Below, in pieces: positions 21,256 to 31,859 of a stretch of DNA of 64,000 nucleotides. The position numbers and the translations under genes were made by a program. The stretch is from NCBI GenBank assembly GCA_036874045.1, contig CM072343.1, positions 6,344,001 through 6,408,000 of the forward strand, given 5' to 3'. Source of the DNA: Cymodocea nodosa. Taxonomy: Eukaryota > Streptophyta > Magnoliopsida > Alismatales > Cymodoceaceae. Under the pieces are notes generated by a model. It saw nothing but the letters and a program-made list of their open reading frames with translations, was not told the DNA's origin and did not search any database. Every line of letters begins with the position of its first letter. Position 1 is the stretch's first letter.

Positions 21256-21658
21256 GCTCTCTCATTCGTGGAATTACAGATAACTCCATGGAATAAGTTC
21301 GTGGACTTACCTACAATACTCTATTTATTTACAGTTAACTCAATGGAGCTCCAGTATAGACAGATATAATAAAAAATACTTAAGATAATAGTTTTTTTTT
21401 TTCAGTTTTTACTAGTTTAACCAATACTATGTTTTGGTCAGACCGAATTTTTTTCGGTTGAACATACTATGTTTTAGTAAAACCAAATTTTATTTTATTT
21501 ACTAAAAATTAATATAGATTTTTTATGTTCTAGTCATACCGATGGATCTAGTCAGTTGTATCGCAATGATTTTTTTATATTTTATAATTTTTTTAATTTT
21601 TAATTTTAATTTATTTGTTTTTAATAAAAATGAAAATAAAATAAAAACTGATTTCTTA
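21256..21658 (-). other. spacer after INT, element E
   Basis: Noncoding, with A/T runs, the conserved block with GGATCCATCGGTATGACT (minus strand, about 21530-21560) and CGTGGA/GAGTTA inverted motifs at 21264-21345. It matches the INT-env spacers of B and C. Confidence 0.55.
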
Positions 21659-22014
21659 CTAAGTAAAGCTTGAGTAGTTCTCTACTCTTACTTTTTCTAT
21701 AATTCCAAAGGAGCTTTTTGGTATTTTCAGAATAGGTCTAAGTCTTTGTCCATTTACTTTAAAGATATATTGATTTTTAGGATTTTCAATCTCAATAGCT
21801 CCATAAGGATAAATATTTCGAACTATGTAAGGTCCTGCCCATTTAGATCTTAGTTTTCCTGGATGGTTATGGAGTCTAGCCATGTAAAGATATACTTCTT
21901 GTCTTATTTCAAAGCTTTTTGGAATAATTTTCCTATCATAGCAAAATTTCATTTTCTCTTTTTCTCTAACAGTCTTCGAATAAGCTTCATTTCTAAATTC
22001 TTCTAATTCAATTA
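21659..22014 (-). pseudogene. integrase C-terminus, element E
   Basis: The last 100 or so residues of the Athila-like integrase, with the GPY-type segment (KWAGPYIVRNIYPYGAIEI ending FKVNGQRLRPIL). It ends in the same TAG as B and C. The upstream pol is gone: at about 22014 the sequence switches directly to the middle of the LTR. Confidence 0.88.
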
Positions 22015-22016
22015 AG

Positions 22017-22877
22017 TAACCGCTACAGTGGCATATTAGAAAATAAATGGTCTGTGGAGTTACAGATAACTCAACGGACTTGCTTTGTTGATTTAACTAT
22101 AAAACACGTGCATAAATTTAACCATCCGATTCTTAGGTGCATTTCAGATACTTACAAACTTAACTATCTGATGCCTAGATGCATTTCAGATAGTTACAGA
22201 CTTAACTATCCGATGCTCAGATGCATTTCGGATAGTTAGAGATAACTCACTAATATATAACTTAAGTCAATCTTCTAGATCACGACACGTGTCATCAGTA
22301 GTTTTATAATAAAGAAATATTTCGGAGAGCTACAAGTCTAACTATCTGATGCCTAGATGCATTTTGGATAGTTAGAGATAACTCACTGAAAATCCACTGT
22401 CATTCTTCCAAAACATGACACGTGTCATCAGCAATTTTATAATAAAAGGAGATTTTGGAGAGTTACACATATAACTATCCGATGCCCAACTACAATTTCA
22501 GATAGTTAGAGATAACTCACCGAAAGTCTACTTAAGTCATGCATTATGGTTTCGACATGTGTACTACAGGAAATAATAAAATATTCCTTTAAAGCATAAC
22601 TGTTCGGTAATTTAAACATAACTCTTCGGTACATTAAGCATAACTGTTCGAAATAACAGAAAATTCGGATACTTAAGAATTTCACAGCCTGCAATTTACC
22701 GATAGTTTAGAAATGCACTAAATTAACATTAATTCCCCGAAATTAAGTAGATTCTTTCATTAAAGCATATAACAGTGCACTTATAACAAAATAGCTTAAT
22801 TCTCATATGATAAGCTAAATATTATGCAATTAACCATCATTTAACCATTAATATTATGCACTTTTTCATTCTAAACA
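22017..22877 (-). repeat. 5' LTR fragment of element E
   Basis: The first 860 bp of the LTR (TGTTTAGAATG at 22877), including U3 tandem units with CACGTGTC boxes and TCGGATAGTTA arms. It is truncated in the segment AACCGCTACAGTGG before the TATA box. The right side abuts copia 2 gag. Confidence 0.88.
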
Positions 22878-23500
22878 CTCATCAAGTAGTTCATCTGATT
22901 CTGAAGATGAAGCTGTAGCTAACGTGTGTTTTGTAGCACAAGAGGTATGCTCTTCTTCTTCTAGTTCAGAAAATGAGCATGATGAATTAGATATTAACAG
23001 TCTTCTTTCTACTATAGATAATTTATATGTTAAATGTAGAGAATTTAAGAAGGAAATTAGAAGGTTAAATAATTGCTTAGAAGATTCTTTTGTTAAATTA
23101 GAAACAACTATAGTTGAAAATAGAAATCTGAAATCTAACTTGGATAAATATAGTTGTGTTAATTGTGAATTAAAAGAAGAAAATAAAAACTTATTAACTA
23201 CAATGTATGATTTGAAAAATACCATATGTAAATTTAGTCAAGGTCAAAAAGGACTAAATAAAATGATAGGGTCTCAATGACCTAATGAAAATAAATATGG
23301 CCTAGGGTATGCTACACCATAGGAAGTACCTTATTGTGGTGGAATGATTCGATCTTATAGAGATGGCACCACTGTGTTTGCCATCAAAAGAAGATAAGGT
23401 CATATGTGGCTGCCAAAAGGTAATAGATTTAATATTTTAAGGACTAACTCTACTAGACCTAAGAAGATTTGGGTACCAAAAGCCTTAATTTCAGTATAAT
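22878..23500 (+). pseudogene. copia 2 gag C-terminal part
   Basis: Ser/Glu-rich acidic stretch followed by a coiled coil (22924-23280), then PNENKYGLGY and a KKIWVPK motif just before protease, as in Sirevirus gags. Nonsense codons and frame changes from 23278 on. The N-terminal gag was separated by element E. Confidence 0.78.
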
Positions 23501-26500
23501 TTGCAGGATGACAAGGAGCTTCAAGCACGTACAACTAAATGGATTATAGACAGTGGATGCTCAAAGCACATGACAGGTAAGAAAATTTTTCTTGATTCTG
23601 TTAAAAGCTTAAGTTCAGGATCTGTTAAGTTTGGAAATAATGAAAAGTGTAAAATAATTGCAATGGAAAATATTACATCTGAAAATGGTATAATTGAGAA
23701 TGTCTTGCATGTCAATGGATTTAAACAAAATTTATTAAGTGTAGGACAATTATGTGATAAAGGTTATATAGTTTCTTTTACTATTGAAAATTGTCACATT
23801 ATTGATCCAGCTACAAATGAAATAAAATTTACTGGTATTAGAAATTGCTCAATTTATACATTAAACTTTCCATGTGAAAATTCTGCAAGCAATTCCTGTT
23901 TGGTAGCATCTAGTGAAGATGATTGGTTGTGGAATAAAAGACTTGATCACGTCAGTATGAAGACTCTCAGAAAGTTATCCAAGGGTGATCTTGTCAGGGG
24001 ACAACCTAAACTTACATTTAAGAAAGATAGGGTGTGTAGTGATTGTATGCTAGGGAAGCAGAAGAGAACTTCTCTTCACAGCAAAAATGAACTTACCACC
24101 AAAAGGCCATTGGAATTGCTACACTTGGATTTGTTTGGTCCTTCTCAAGTATCAAGTCTTGGGGGTCGAAAATATACCTTTGTTATTGTTAATGATTTCT
24201 CTAGATTAACTTAGGTAATATTTTTGACACATAAAAGTGAAACTTGCAATGAGTTCAAAAACTTCTACATAAGAGTTCAGAATCAGAAGGAACTAACAGT
24301 GAAGAAAATCATAAGTGATCATGGAGGAGAATTTGAAAACTATGAATTTGAAAATCTTTGCAATTCATTTAGAATCCTACATGAATTCTCCTGTCCTAGA
24401 ACTCTAACTCAAAATGGAGTTGTGGAAAGGAAAAATAGGACATTGCAAGAAATGGCTAGAACTATGTTGAATGCCACTGATCTACCAAAATTTCTCTAGG
24501 CTGAAGCTGTAGGAATAGCTTGTCACATTTCCAACAAAACTCACATCAGATCTATGATGAATAAGACACCATTTGAAATTTGGTTTGATAAGACTCCAAA
24601 TATTGGCTACTTTAAGACATTTGGATGCAAATGCTTTGTCTTAAACATTGGAAATGCTATAGACAAGTTTGATGCAAAGTTTGAACCTGCCATACTTGTT
24701 GGATACTCATCTAGAAGCAAAGGTTACAGAGTATATTTTGCTAAAGACAGAAGAGTAGAGAAAAGCATAAACGTTCAATTTGATGAAGATCTGATACATA
24801 ATTTCAAAAATTTGAAAATTGATAGTGACAGTGAAAATGAAAATTTTGAAAAAGATAACTACAAGCAGAAACTCAAATCTCAAGCTTCAGATCAGAATCA
24901 TAATAATAGGTATCAGAATCATAACAATTGGAAGTTCAGATCTGATCATCCTGTGGAACAAATAATTGGAAATATATCTAAAGAGGTACAAACTCGAAGC
25001 AAAGCACAAGATATTTGCATTTTTTGTGCATTTGTGTCAGAAATAGAGCCAAAATCAGTAGATGAAGCCTGTAAGGATACTTACTAGACAATGGCTATGT
25101 AGGAAGAATTAAATCAGTTCCAAAAAAATAATATCTGGGAACTAGTAGAAAAACCTGCAGGAAAATCCACCATTGGAACTAAATGGATTTTCAAAAACAA
25201 ATTAGATGAAGAAGGAAACATACTCAGAAATAAAGCTCGACTAGTTGCACAAGGCTATAATCAGCAAGAAGGTATTGACTATGAAGAAACTTTTGCACCT
25301 GTAGCTAGAATAGAAGTAATCAGAATGTTGCTTACTTTTGAAAGTAGTATGAGGATAAAATTTTTTAGATGGATGTGAAAAGTACCTTTTTAAATGGAGA
25401 AATTTAGGAAGAAATTTTTGTTAAACAACCTCCTAGATTTGAAGATGAAGTCAAGCCAGATCATGTTTACAAACTAAGAAAGGCTTTATATGGTCTAAAA
25501 TAGGCACCTAGGGCTTGGTATGAGAAATTGAAAAAGTTTTTAACTGAAAACAATTTCTCTATAGGCAAAGTGGACAGCACTTTGTTTATCAAAACTTTTG
25601 ACTTGCACATTTTGATTGTATAGATATATGTTGATGATATAGTTTTTGGAGCCACTTTAGAAAAACTCTGTCATGGATTTCAAAATTTGATGAAAAATAA
25701 ATTTGAAATGAGCATGATGGGAGAATTGAAATTTTTCTTAGGCTTACAGATCCATCAAGTGCAAAATGACATCTTTGTCAACCAAGAGAAATATTGTAAA
25801 GAGATGCTAAAGAAATTTGGTTATGAAAACATCAAATCTGCAAATACTCCAATGAGCTCAAGCACTAAACTTGAAATGGATGATTCAAGTGTTGTAGTAG
25901 ATCAAAAGAAATATAGAGGCATGATTGGATCCCTGTTGTATCTTTCAGGAAGCAGGCCAGATATTATGTTTAGTGTATGCTTGTGTGCTAGATTTTAAGC
26001 ATCACCTAAGGAATCTCATTTGAAATCAGTTAAAAGAATTTTCAAATATCTACAAGGCACCAAAGATTTCAGATTATTCTACTCAGCTGACAGTAATCTA
26101 ATATTAACATGCTATAGTGATGTAGATTATGCAGGCAGTAGATCTGACAGAAAAAGTACTAGTGGCACATGCCAACTACTTGGAACTTCATTAATCTCTT
26201 GGTTCAGTAGGAAACAAAACTGTATTGCATTATCTACTACTGAAGTCGAATATATTGCAGTAGGTCTATGTTGTGCTCAAATTCTTTGGATGCAACAAAC
26301 CTTAGCAGACTATAGACTAAAAATTCAGAATACAATTATATTTTGTAATAACAGCAGTGTAATAAGCTTATCAAAGAATACAGTACTTCATTCTAGAGCC
26401 AAGCATATCGAGATCAAACACCATTTTCTGAGGGATCATGTGGAAAAAGGGAACATCTCACTTAAGTTTGTTCCAACAGAAAATAAACTTGCAGATATTT

Positions 26501-26577
26501 TCACAAAACCCTTAAATGAATCAACCTTTAATTATATTAGAAGAAATATAGGCATATGTTCATTTCATGATCTGTAA
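23501..26577 (+). pseudogene. copia 2 pol: PR, INT, RT, RNase H
   Basis: The protease site WIIDSGCSKHMTG is near 23540. The pre-integrase zinc region has CSDCMLGKQKRTS near 24040. The integrase core has HLDLFGPSQ, DHGGEF and NGVVERKNR. RT covers 25090-25760 with YVDD at 25627 and LKFFLGLQIHQV. RNase H lies in 26020-26577 with ADIFTKPLN and the end CSFHDL. Stops replacing Trp (24212, 24497, 25085) and Gln (25100 and 25501, TAG; 25996, TAA) and one frameshift near 25360 break it. Sirevirus lineage. Confidence 0.9.
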
Positions 26578-27010
26578 ATGCTTTCATTTATTATTCCTCA
26601 AGCTCACCATATGGGAATTTGCTTTCTGCTAACATGTACTCGTGTAGGACATACTAGACATCAGTCTTACAGTTTTACAAATATCAGTCACCTTTTTTTA
26701 TAATGACAAAAAGGGAGAGAAGAATATGGAAATTGGAAAAGACTATAAAAATGGAAATTGGAAAAGAATATGGAAAACTTACAGTATTTCTAGCACAGAC
26801 AGAATGAGAAGTATTAAAAAGGGGAAGAAAATCTCAATACACAGACAAGGGGAGAAGACAACACTCAGTTAGGGGGAGGAATTATTTTCTCTTCATTATA
26901 TTCCTTGTAAGTCGTTGCCTTACTTAGTTTCTGTGTGACTGAATATATAGAAACAATCTAGGGAGTGAAATACATGTAAAGGATTTTGTCATTATCAAAA
27001 AGGGGGAGAT
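26578..27010 (+). other. multiple polypurine tracts, copia 2
   Basis: Noncoding stretch with repeated purine tracts: AAAAAGGGAGAGAAG near 26707, GGGGAAG and GGGGAGAAG near 26820-26860, AGGGGGAGG near 26872, and AAAAAGGGGGAGAT next to the LTR at 26997-27010. Multiple tracts are a known Sirevirus trait; the last one primes plus-strand synthesis. Confidence 0.8.
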
Positions 27011-28445
27011 TGTTAGGACCCTAGTATTTTGATAATGCAAAAACCTGTGTGAGATATTGTATTTCACAATGAAGACAATGCAGCTAAAGTTCAGAAGGCA
27101 GATAAACAGAATTAGGTATTTCAGAATTTACTACTATAAAGCTACAAGAAAATTAGATAGTTACCAAACCAAGTATCCGAACGAAAGTTAATTTTCGATA
27201 GGTTACAGGCTTAAGTATCCAAAGAGTAAGGTAGTAGAAATACCATCAGACAGTTAGAAGGATAACTATCTGAATTTACAAAGCCTTCAGAGAGTTAAAT
27301 GATCGAATAATTAAGAAAGATTGAATGATCGAAGAGTTAACTATCTGAAAGCTAAGGGATTTTTCAGTAAGTTAGAAAAGCTAACTATCCGAAACTTAAG
27401 TCATTCAATTACCCACGTGTAGAAATCCAGAACAAAAGACTTAAGTGATTTTTCGGTGAGTTAGAATGCTAACTATCTGAAAAATAGGAATTTTCGGTGA
27501 GTTATAGGTATAACCATCCGAAACTTAAGTCAGTCTATTATGCGCGTGCTGAATTAGATAAAGTAGTCAGAAACTTAACGAAGGATTTCGAATGGTTACT
27601 ATAGTTAACTATTCGATAGTTAATAACAGTTCGGTAAGTTACAACTGTAAGTATCTGATTGAATGACAGCTCATTGTACGACCTTAAATCCTACATGGCA
27701 GAAAGATTTAAATAGTTTTTTGGTGAGTTAAAGATGTTCTTCGGTAAGTTACACATATAACCATCCGAAATCAAAGGGAATCGGAAGGTTGCTCATTGAA
27801 CATCAGACAGAATGGTAACTTACTATTTTTGGGATTGCAACATATCTAGTACAGCAGAAAACATACGTTGGAAGTAAATATGTTTGTTATACTTCTTGGT
27901 ATATATATGAGAAGAATAGAGAAGAAAGGGACATAGAGAGAAAAAATGAATATATCATACTTTGAGCTACACAAAAATTCTAGATACACTCTCAAGGCAG
28001 CAACATTCAAGAATACTCTTCAAGAGTCACTACAATAGAAAAGCTCCCTGTGCATAAACTCTGATAGAAAGTTCAAGCTGTTGGTTCATGAGTTTCAACC
28101 TGAAAACTCACTGTTGGTTGAGAGCTTCAACCTGAAAGCTTGAAGAAAGGTTGGTTGTTGAGCTTATACCTGAAAGCTCTAAGTGTTGGTTCTTGCTTCA
28201 ACCTAAAAGCAAGTGTTGTAAGTACTTGACTACTTAGTGAAGCCCAAGTGTATCTTGGGGGTGGACTAGCCAAGTTGGTGAACCACCTAAAAATTGTTGT
28301 GTGTTCCTTTCTTCTTACTGTTGTGCATCTTATTTAATTTAGTTCTACACTCTATTTAATAGAATCAGTTGATTCTAAATTAAGAGAAGTAAAAATTACA
28401 GACCTTCACCATTCACCCCCCTCTGGTGAGCCTATCAATCCTAAC
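27011..28445 (+). repeat. 3' LTR of copia 2 (1435 bp)
   Basis: TGTTAGGACC to CAATCCTAACA, right after the polypurine tract. U3 (27150-27790) holds palindromes such as TTTCGGTGAGTTA (27492-27504) facing TAACCATCCGAAA (27511-27523). A TATA box (TATATATATGAGAAG) is near 27900. The tail has CATTCACCCCCCTCTGGTG. Confidence 0.9.
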
Positions 28446-28786
28446 AGGGTTAAGTTTTAATTCAACAAACAATTTTGTTGACTTAAGCTTATTTCTATTG
28501 TTTGTGTAAAATTCACCTCTTAGAAGTAAAACTTCTAGAAAAAAAAATTTCAACAACCACAGAATCATCTCCCCTTTTCAATATATGCATTTAAACTCAT
28601 AATCTTCTCCCCCTTTTTGTCATTAATCAAAAAAATCCAAGAGACACATTTATAGCTAAACTTTCTATAAACATTAATAAGAATAAAATCATTTACAGTA
28701 AAATGTATTGTTCAAATAATCAAACAATAAATACAAACATTACATTTTGTATTCAGAAGCAAGTAAACAGACAAATGACAATACAT
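28446..28786 (-). other. polypurine tracts of copia 3
   Basis: On the minus strand AAAAAGGGGGAGAAGA (about 28603-28618) and AAAAGGGGAGATGA (about 28568-28580), in AT-rich noncoding sequence, as upstream of Sirevirus 3' LTRs. Otherwise nothing is seen. Confidence 0.7.
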
Positions 28787-30960
28787 TTATATATTCCTCC
28801 TAATGATATCAATAATAGCATTACAAATTTTATCGCCTAGATGCCTAAAATCATTTCTAATGTCATGCAGCATTGCATCTAAGTCAGGAGGTAGATCGTG
28901 TTGTTGTTGTACTTGATCTGAATAGTTTTGCTATTGTGGTTGGTGTTCTATAATGTCAGGATGTTGTTGTTGTTGCTGTTGTGTTTGCATTGACTGGTAT
29001 TTTTGCAAATCTTTGATACTGAAAGCTCTCATGCCTTTAGTTTCAAAGGGCCAGTTAAATAAAGTTAATTGGTTTGCAAGAATTCGACATACAACATCAT
29101 CAAAAAATAACTTTGAACTCATATGCTGTAGTTGAGAAATGAAAACATCAAACCAATTGATTTGAATTCTATTCAGGAGGCCATAAGTTGCATATAAACA
29201 ACTTCTGTTGACTTTCAAATTATGTCCAACTCTTTGAAATAAATTGGCATGCAGAATATTTGCAATAAACCTTGCATCTGTATTCAGATTTTCCATTAAT
29301 CTCATTTCTGAATATAGATCTAGAATTTGTGATAAAGGCTAAATGTCCCATTCCAACTGTCTAACAATGTCAAATCTTAAAACTTAAAACTTAAAACTTA
29401 AAACACCTTCATTCCTTAATCTTAAAACTTCAAAAATCAATTTAGGAGATAGAGTAAACTCGTGTTGATGTATCTGAGTTGTCAACATATTGTCATTATT
29501 GACCAGATTGTTGTAAAAAGCTGCAATAAGCTCTTTATATTACTTCCATTTTGTTTCAACTGGCAAGAATTGTATTAAGCCTTGAAACTCAAATAGATTT
29601 CTTATTTGCAGTAAACCTCTAAATTTTATTGGTCGAGCATGCAGAATCTAACTTGAAATCAAACTATTGTATTTCTGCAATACTTCCTTAGATCTAAAAT
29701 AAATTGAATTTCCTTGAATGGGTAGTATTCTATACAAAGAAGGTGATACCTGAAGTCTTGATTCAGAATTTAATTCATCTTCAAGAACCTCTTCTTCAAA
29801 ATGAATGTCATTATGTTCCTTTGTTAAAAGATTTTCTTGAAGCTGCTTAGGTAAGCTTGATTTTTCAGCTTTAATAGAGTGAGAAACATTTTCAATATCT
29901 GCCACATTCATAAGTTTAGTTTCTATAGAAAATTCAGAGTTCAAATTTTCCATAAATTCATCAGCCTATGTATCTATCTATAATTCTGCATTTTCTTCAA
30001 CAGATATTTCCATTTGTACATGTTGTGAATTCTCAAACTCTAGTTCTATAGATTCTGAAATAGGTTGATCAACATTAAGCTCTTCTGGAGTCTTATCTTT
30101 TTCAATAGCTACCACTCCAGACAATCCAGCCTCTGAACTAGTTACTGCCTCAATATTTTCAAGGACATCTGCAATAACTTGTTCAATGTCGTCTGCCTAA
30201 TGCTCTAATTGTTCAATTTTCTTATCATCAGGGCTTGAAACTATAAAAAAACTTGAACTAATTTGTTACTTTGATTTCTTTTCAAGTTTTCTAAAAAAAG
30301 AGAATAAAGTCTCATCATCATCATCAGTTTCAATGTGTTTTGAACTGATGAGCATGTCAAATGCACTGTAAGGTACAATGTCTAGACATACATTGTCCTT
30401 TGGAATTAAATCCTCATCTGATTTTTCTTTTTCAACAACATTTGTTTTCTTAGAAACAATTTTTCTAACTCTTCGTCTCTTGTAACAAGTCAACTATTCT
30501 TTTGCTATTGTTGCTATTTTCTTCTGAATTTGTTCCATAAAAATTTTCTGTTTTAATTCTTCAAAGGAACTTTCTATAGCTATTACCTTTCAAAGACTAT
30601 CAACTTTTCTTTAATCTACAACAATATTTGTTTGTTTTTCCTTTGAAAACAAAGGTGTAGGTATTGTAGAGTCATGCTCTTCCTCAAATGATTGTAGTCT
30701 TGTTCCATTGATAGGAATTTGAGGAATTCTATCAGATGAACCTACTCCTTTTTCTAAGTATTGAGCATATTATTTCAAAAATGTTATCTCTGCACATTTC
30801 ATGTGATACTCTCTATCAAATTTACTTCTTATAGCCATATATTGTATACTATCAGCTGTATTGTGAAGTTCTTGTCTAACTTCATCTTTTCAGAAATATT
30901 CTGTTATCTTGAATTCATCAAGAATGATTTCCAAAATCAACTCCAATCGTATATGAATTA
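28787..30960 (-). pseudogene. env-position 3' ORF, copia 3
   Basis: One main frame ending at TAA 28787-28789, open in long pieces (30493-30266, 29953-29648, 29305-28931). The N-terminal half is rich in Lys/Glu/Asp. The C-terminal half carries the conserved domain (ARFIANILHANLFQRVGH, SCLYATYGLLNRIQINW, SKLFFDDVV), then a Gln run from TGT/TGC repeats at 28960-28980. The same domain occurs in gypsy elements C and E. A fourfold 7-bp repeat (29376-29403) interrupts it. No signal peptide or membrane helix is evident. The exact start is not resolved. Confidence 0.7.
29376..29403. repeat. CTTAAAA x4 tandem repeat
   Basis: Four copies of a 7-bp unit inside the decayed env-position ORF, probably replication slippage after the gene lost function. 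Confidence 0.85.
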
Positions 30961-31004
30961 AAACATAACTTTAAAATTAATATAATTAACTCAAGGAGAA
31001 TAAA

Positions 31005-31565
31005 GGAATGTATCTCAAATAAACATTTTCAAAAGTACTAATTTTGATTCAACAAATCAACAATCATATTGGTAGAAACCATATTCAATTCGAAGATATC
31101 TATAATTAATGGAACAACTTTTATCTTTTCAAAACAGTAAATATTGATAAGTTTCTTTAAAAGTTAGTTTGAAGAGCTTGAATCATACAAGAGTTTTCTA
31201 ATGTACCTGTGAAATGAGCTTTCAGTCAATAATCCTAGGTCTGATCAAGACCTTAGGTTGCCAGATTTAAAGAATCCTTTTTCAAGACAACAATCCTAAC
31301 ATACCTATCTACTCAAGTACAAGAGGCTCGTAATCAAACTAATCAAAAAATTCTCAAAGATTTTCACTTTGTAAGCACTTTTTATTTTAAGCACAATATT
31401 TATATATTTTATTAATATAGATGCAATAAAACACAAATCTCATATAATTTTTACGTCTATGATTTTATTGAAAATATGAATCAATTTCAATAAGCTTATA
31501 CTTTTGAGTAGTAGTTTAATAGGATTTACATATAAATTATTCTACAAGTTTAATCAATCAAGTCA
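31005..31565 (-). promoter_or_regulatory. internal promoter/leader-like module, copia 3
   Basis: About 550 bp of noncoding sequence between RNase H and the env-position ORF that aligns well with element D 48533-49088. In element orientation it has a TATA box TATATAAATATT (31397-31408), a purine-rich start, and a leader ending in a donor-like GATAG/GTATGTTAGG (31305/31304). It could drive a spliced subgenomic RNA for the 3' gene; this is inferred. The sequence between it and the ORF shows no other feature. Confidence 0.5.
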
Positions 31566-31859
31566 AACTCATTCTTGATCACATGCACTTTCATTTATCC
31601 ATAGAAAACACTTAATCAAAATTTTACGATTTTAGAGGAATTTAATGTTTTTCATTGACATGGCCATTTAAAATTTTGAAAAACCATTAAACTTAGAAAA
31701 ATAAGTAAAATAAAAAAGATACTACAATAATGTTATAGTAAATGCATAGTATCTTATGTAGTAGTTTAGATATTACTTAAATATTTATGATAAATATATA
31801 ATATCTTTGAGGTAAACAACATCATCAACAATATTTATCTTTTGTAAAGTTTAAGCATT
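31566..31859. other. AT-rich spacer, nothing recognised
   Basis: Very AT-rich sequence between the module and the end of RNase H of copia 3. No gene, repeat or motif is recognised. Confidence 0.5.

Larger units (their letters stand above)
15594..22877 (-). mobile_element. Athila-like element E, rearranged: LTR part, INT end, env ORF, gag, F-box
   Basis: Read from 22877 down: first part of a 5' LTR (22877-22017), abrupt junction to the integrase C-terminus (22014-21659), spacer, env-position ORF (to 20007), about 1.3 kb promoter-like region, capsid gag (18730-17387), F-box gene (17200-16064), and a 3' flank ending in a polypurine tract. The right edge lies inside copia 2 gag. The left edge at about 15594 meets a copia PPT and LTR. 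The LTR/INT junction removes the PBS and most of pol, so E is a deletion derivative. Confidence 0.82.
22878..28445 (+). mobile_element. copia 2 (Sirevirus), 3' part of gag to 3' LTR
   Basis: Plus-strand order: gag C-terminus, PR, INT, RT, RNase H, several polypurine tracts, 3' LTR (27011-28445). The 5' part is separated by insertion of E at 22877/22878. There is no env-position gene between RNase H and the 3' LTR. The right side abuts copia 3. Confidence 0.88.

Noticed and set aside
28960-28985. Trinucleotide run as a functional microsatellite.
   Set aside because: It encodes a short Gln run in the env-position ORF, where related copies are Gln-rich too; ordinary low complexity.
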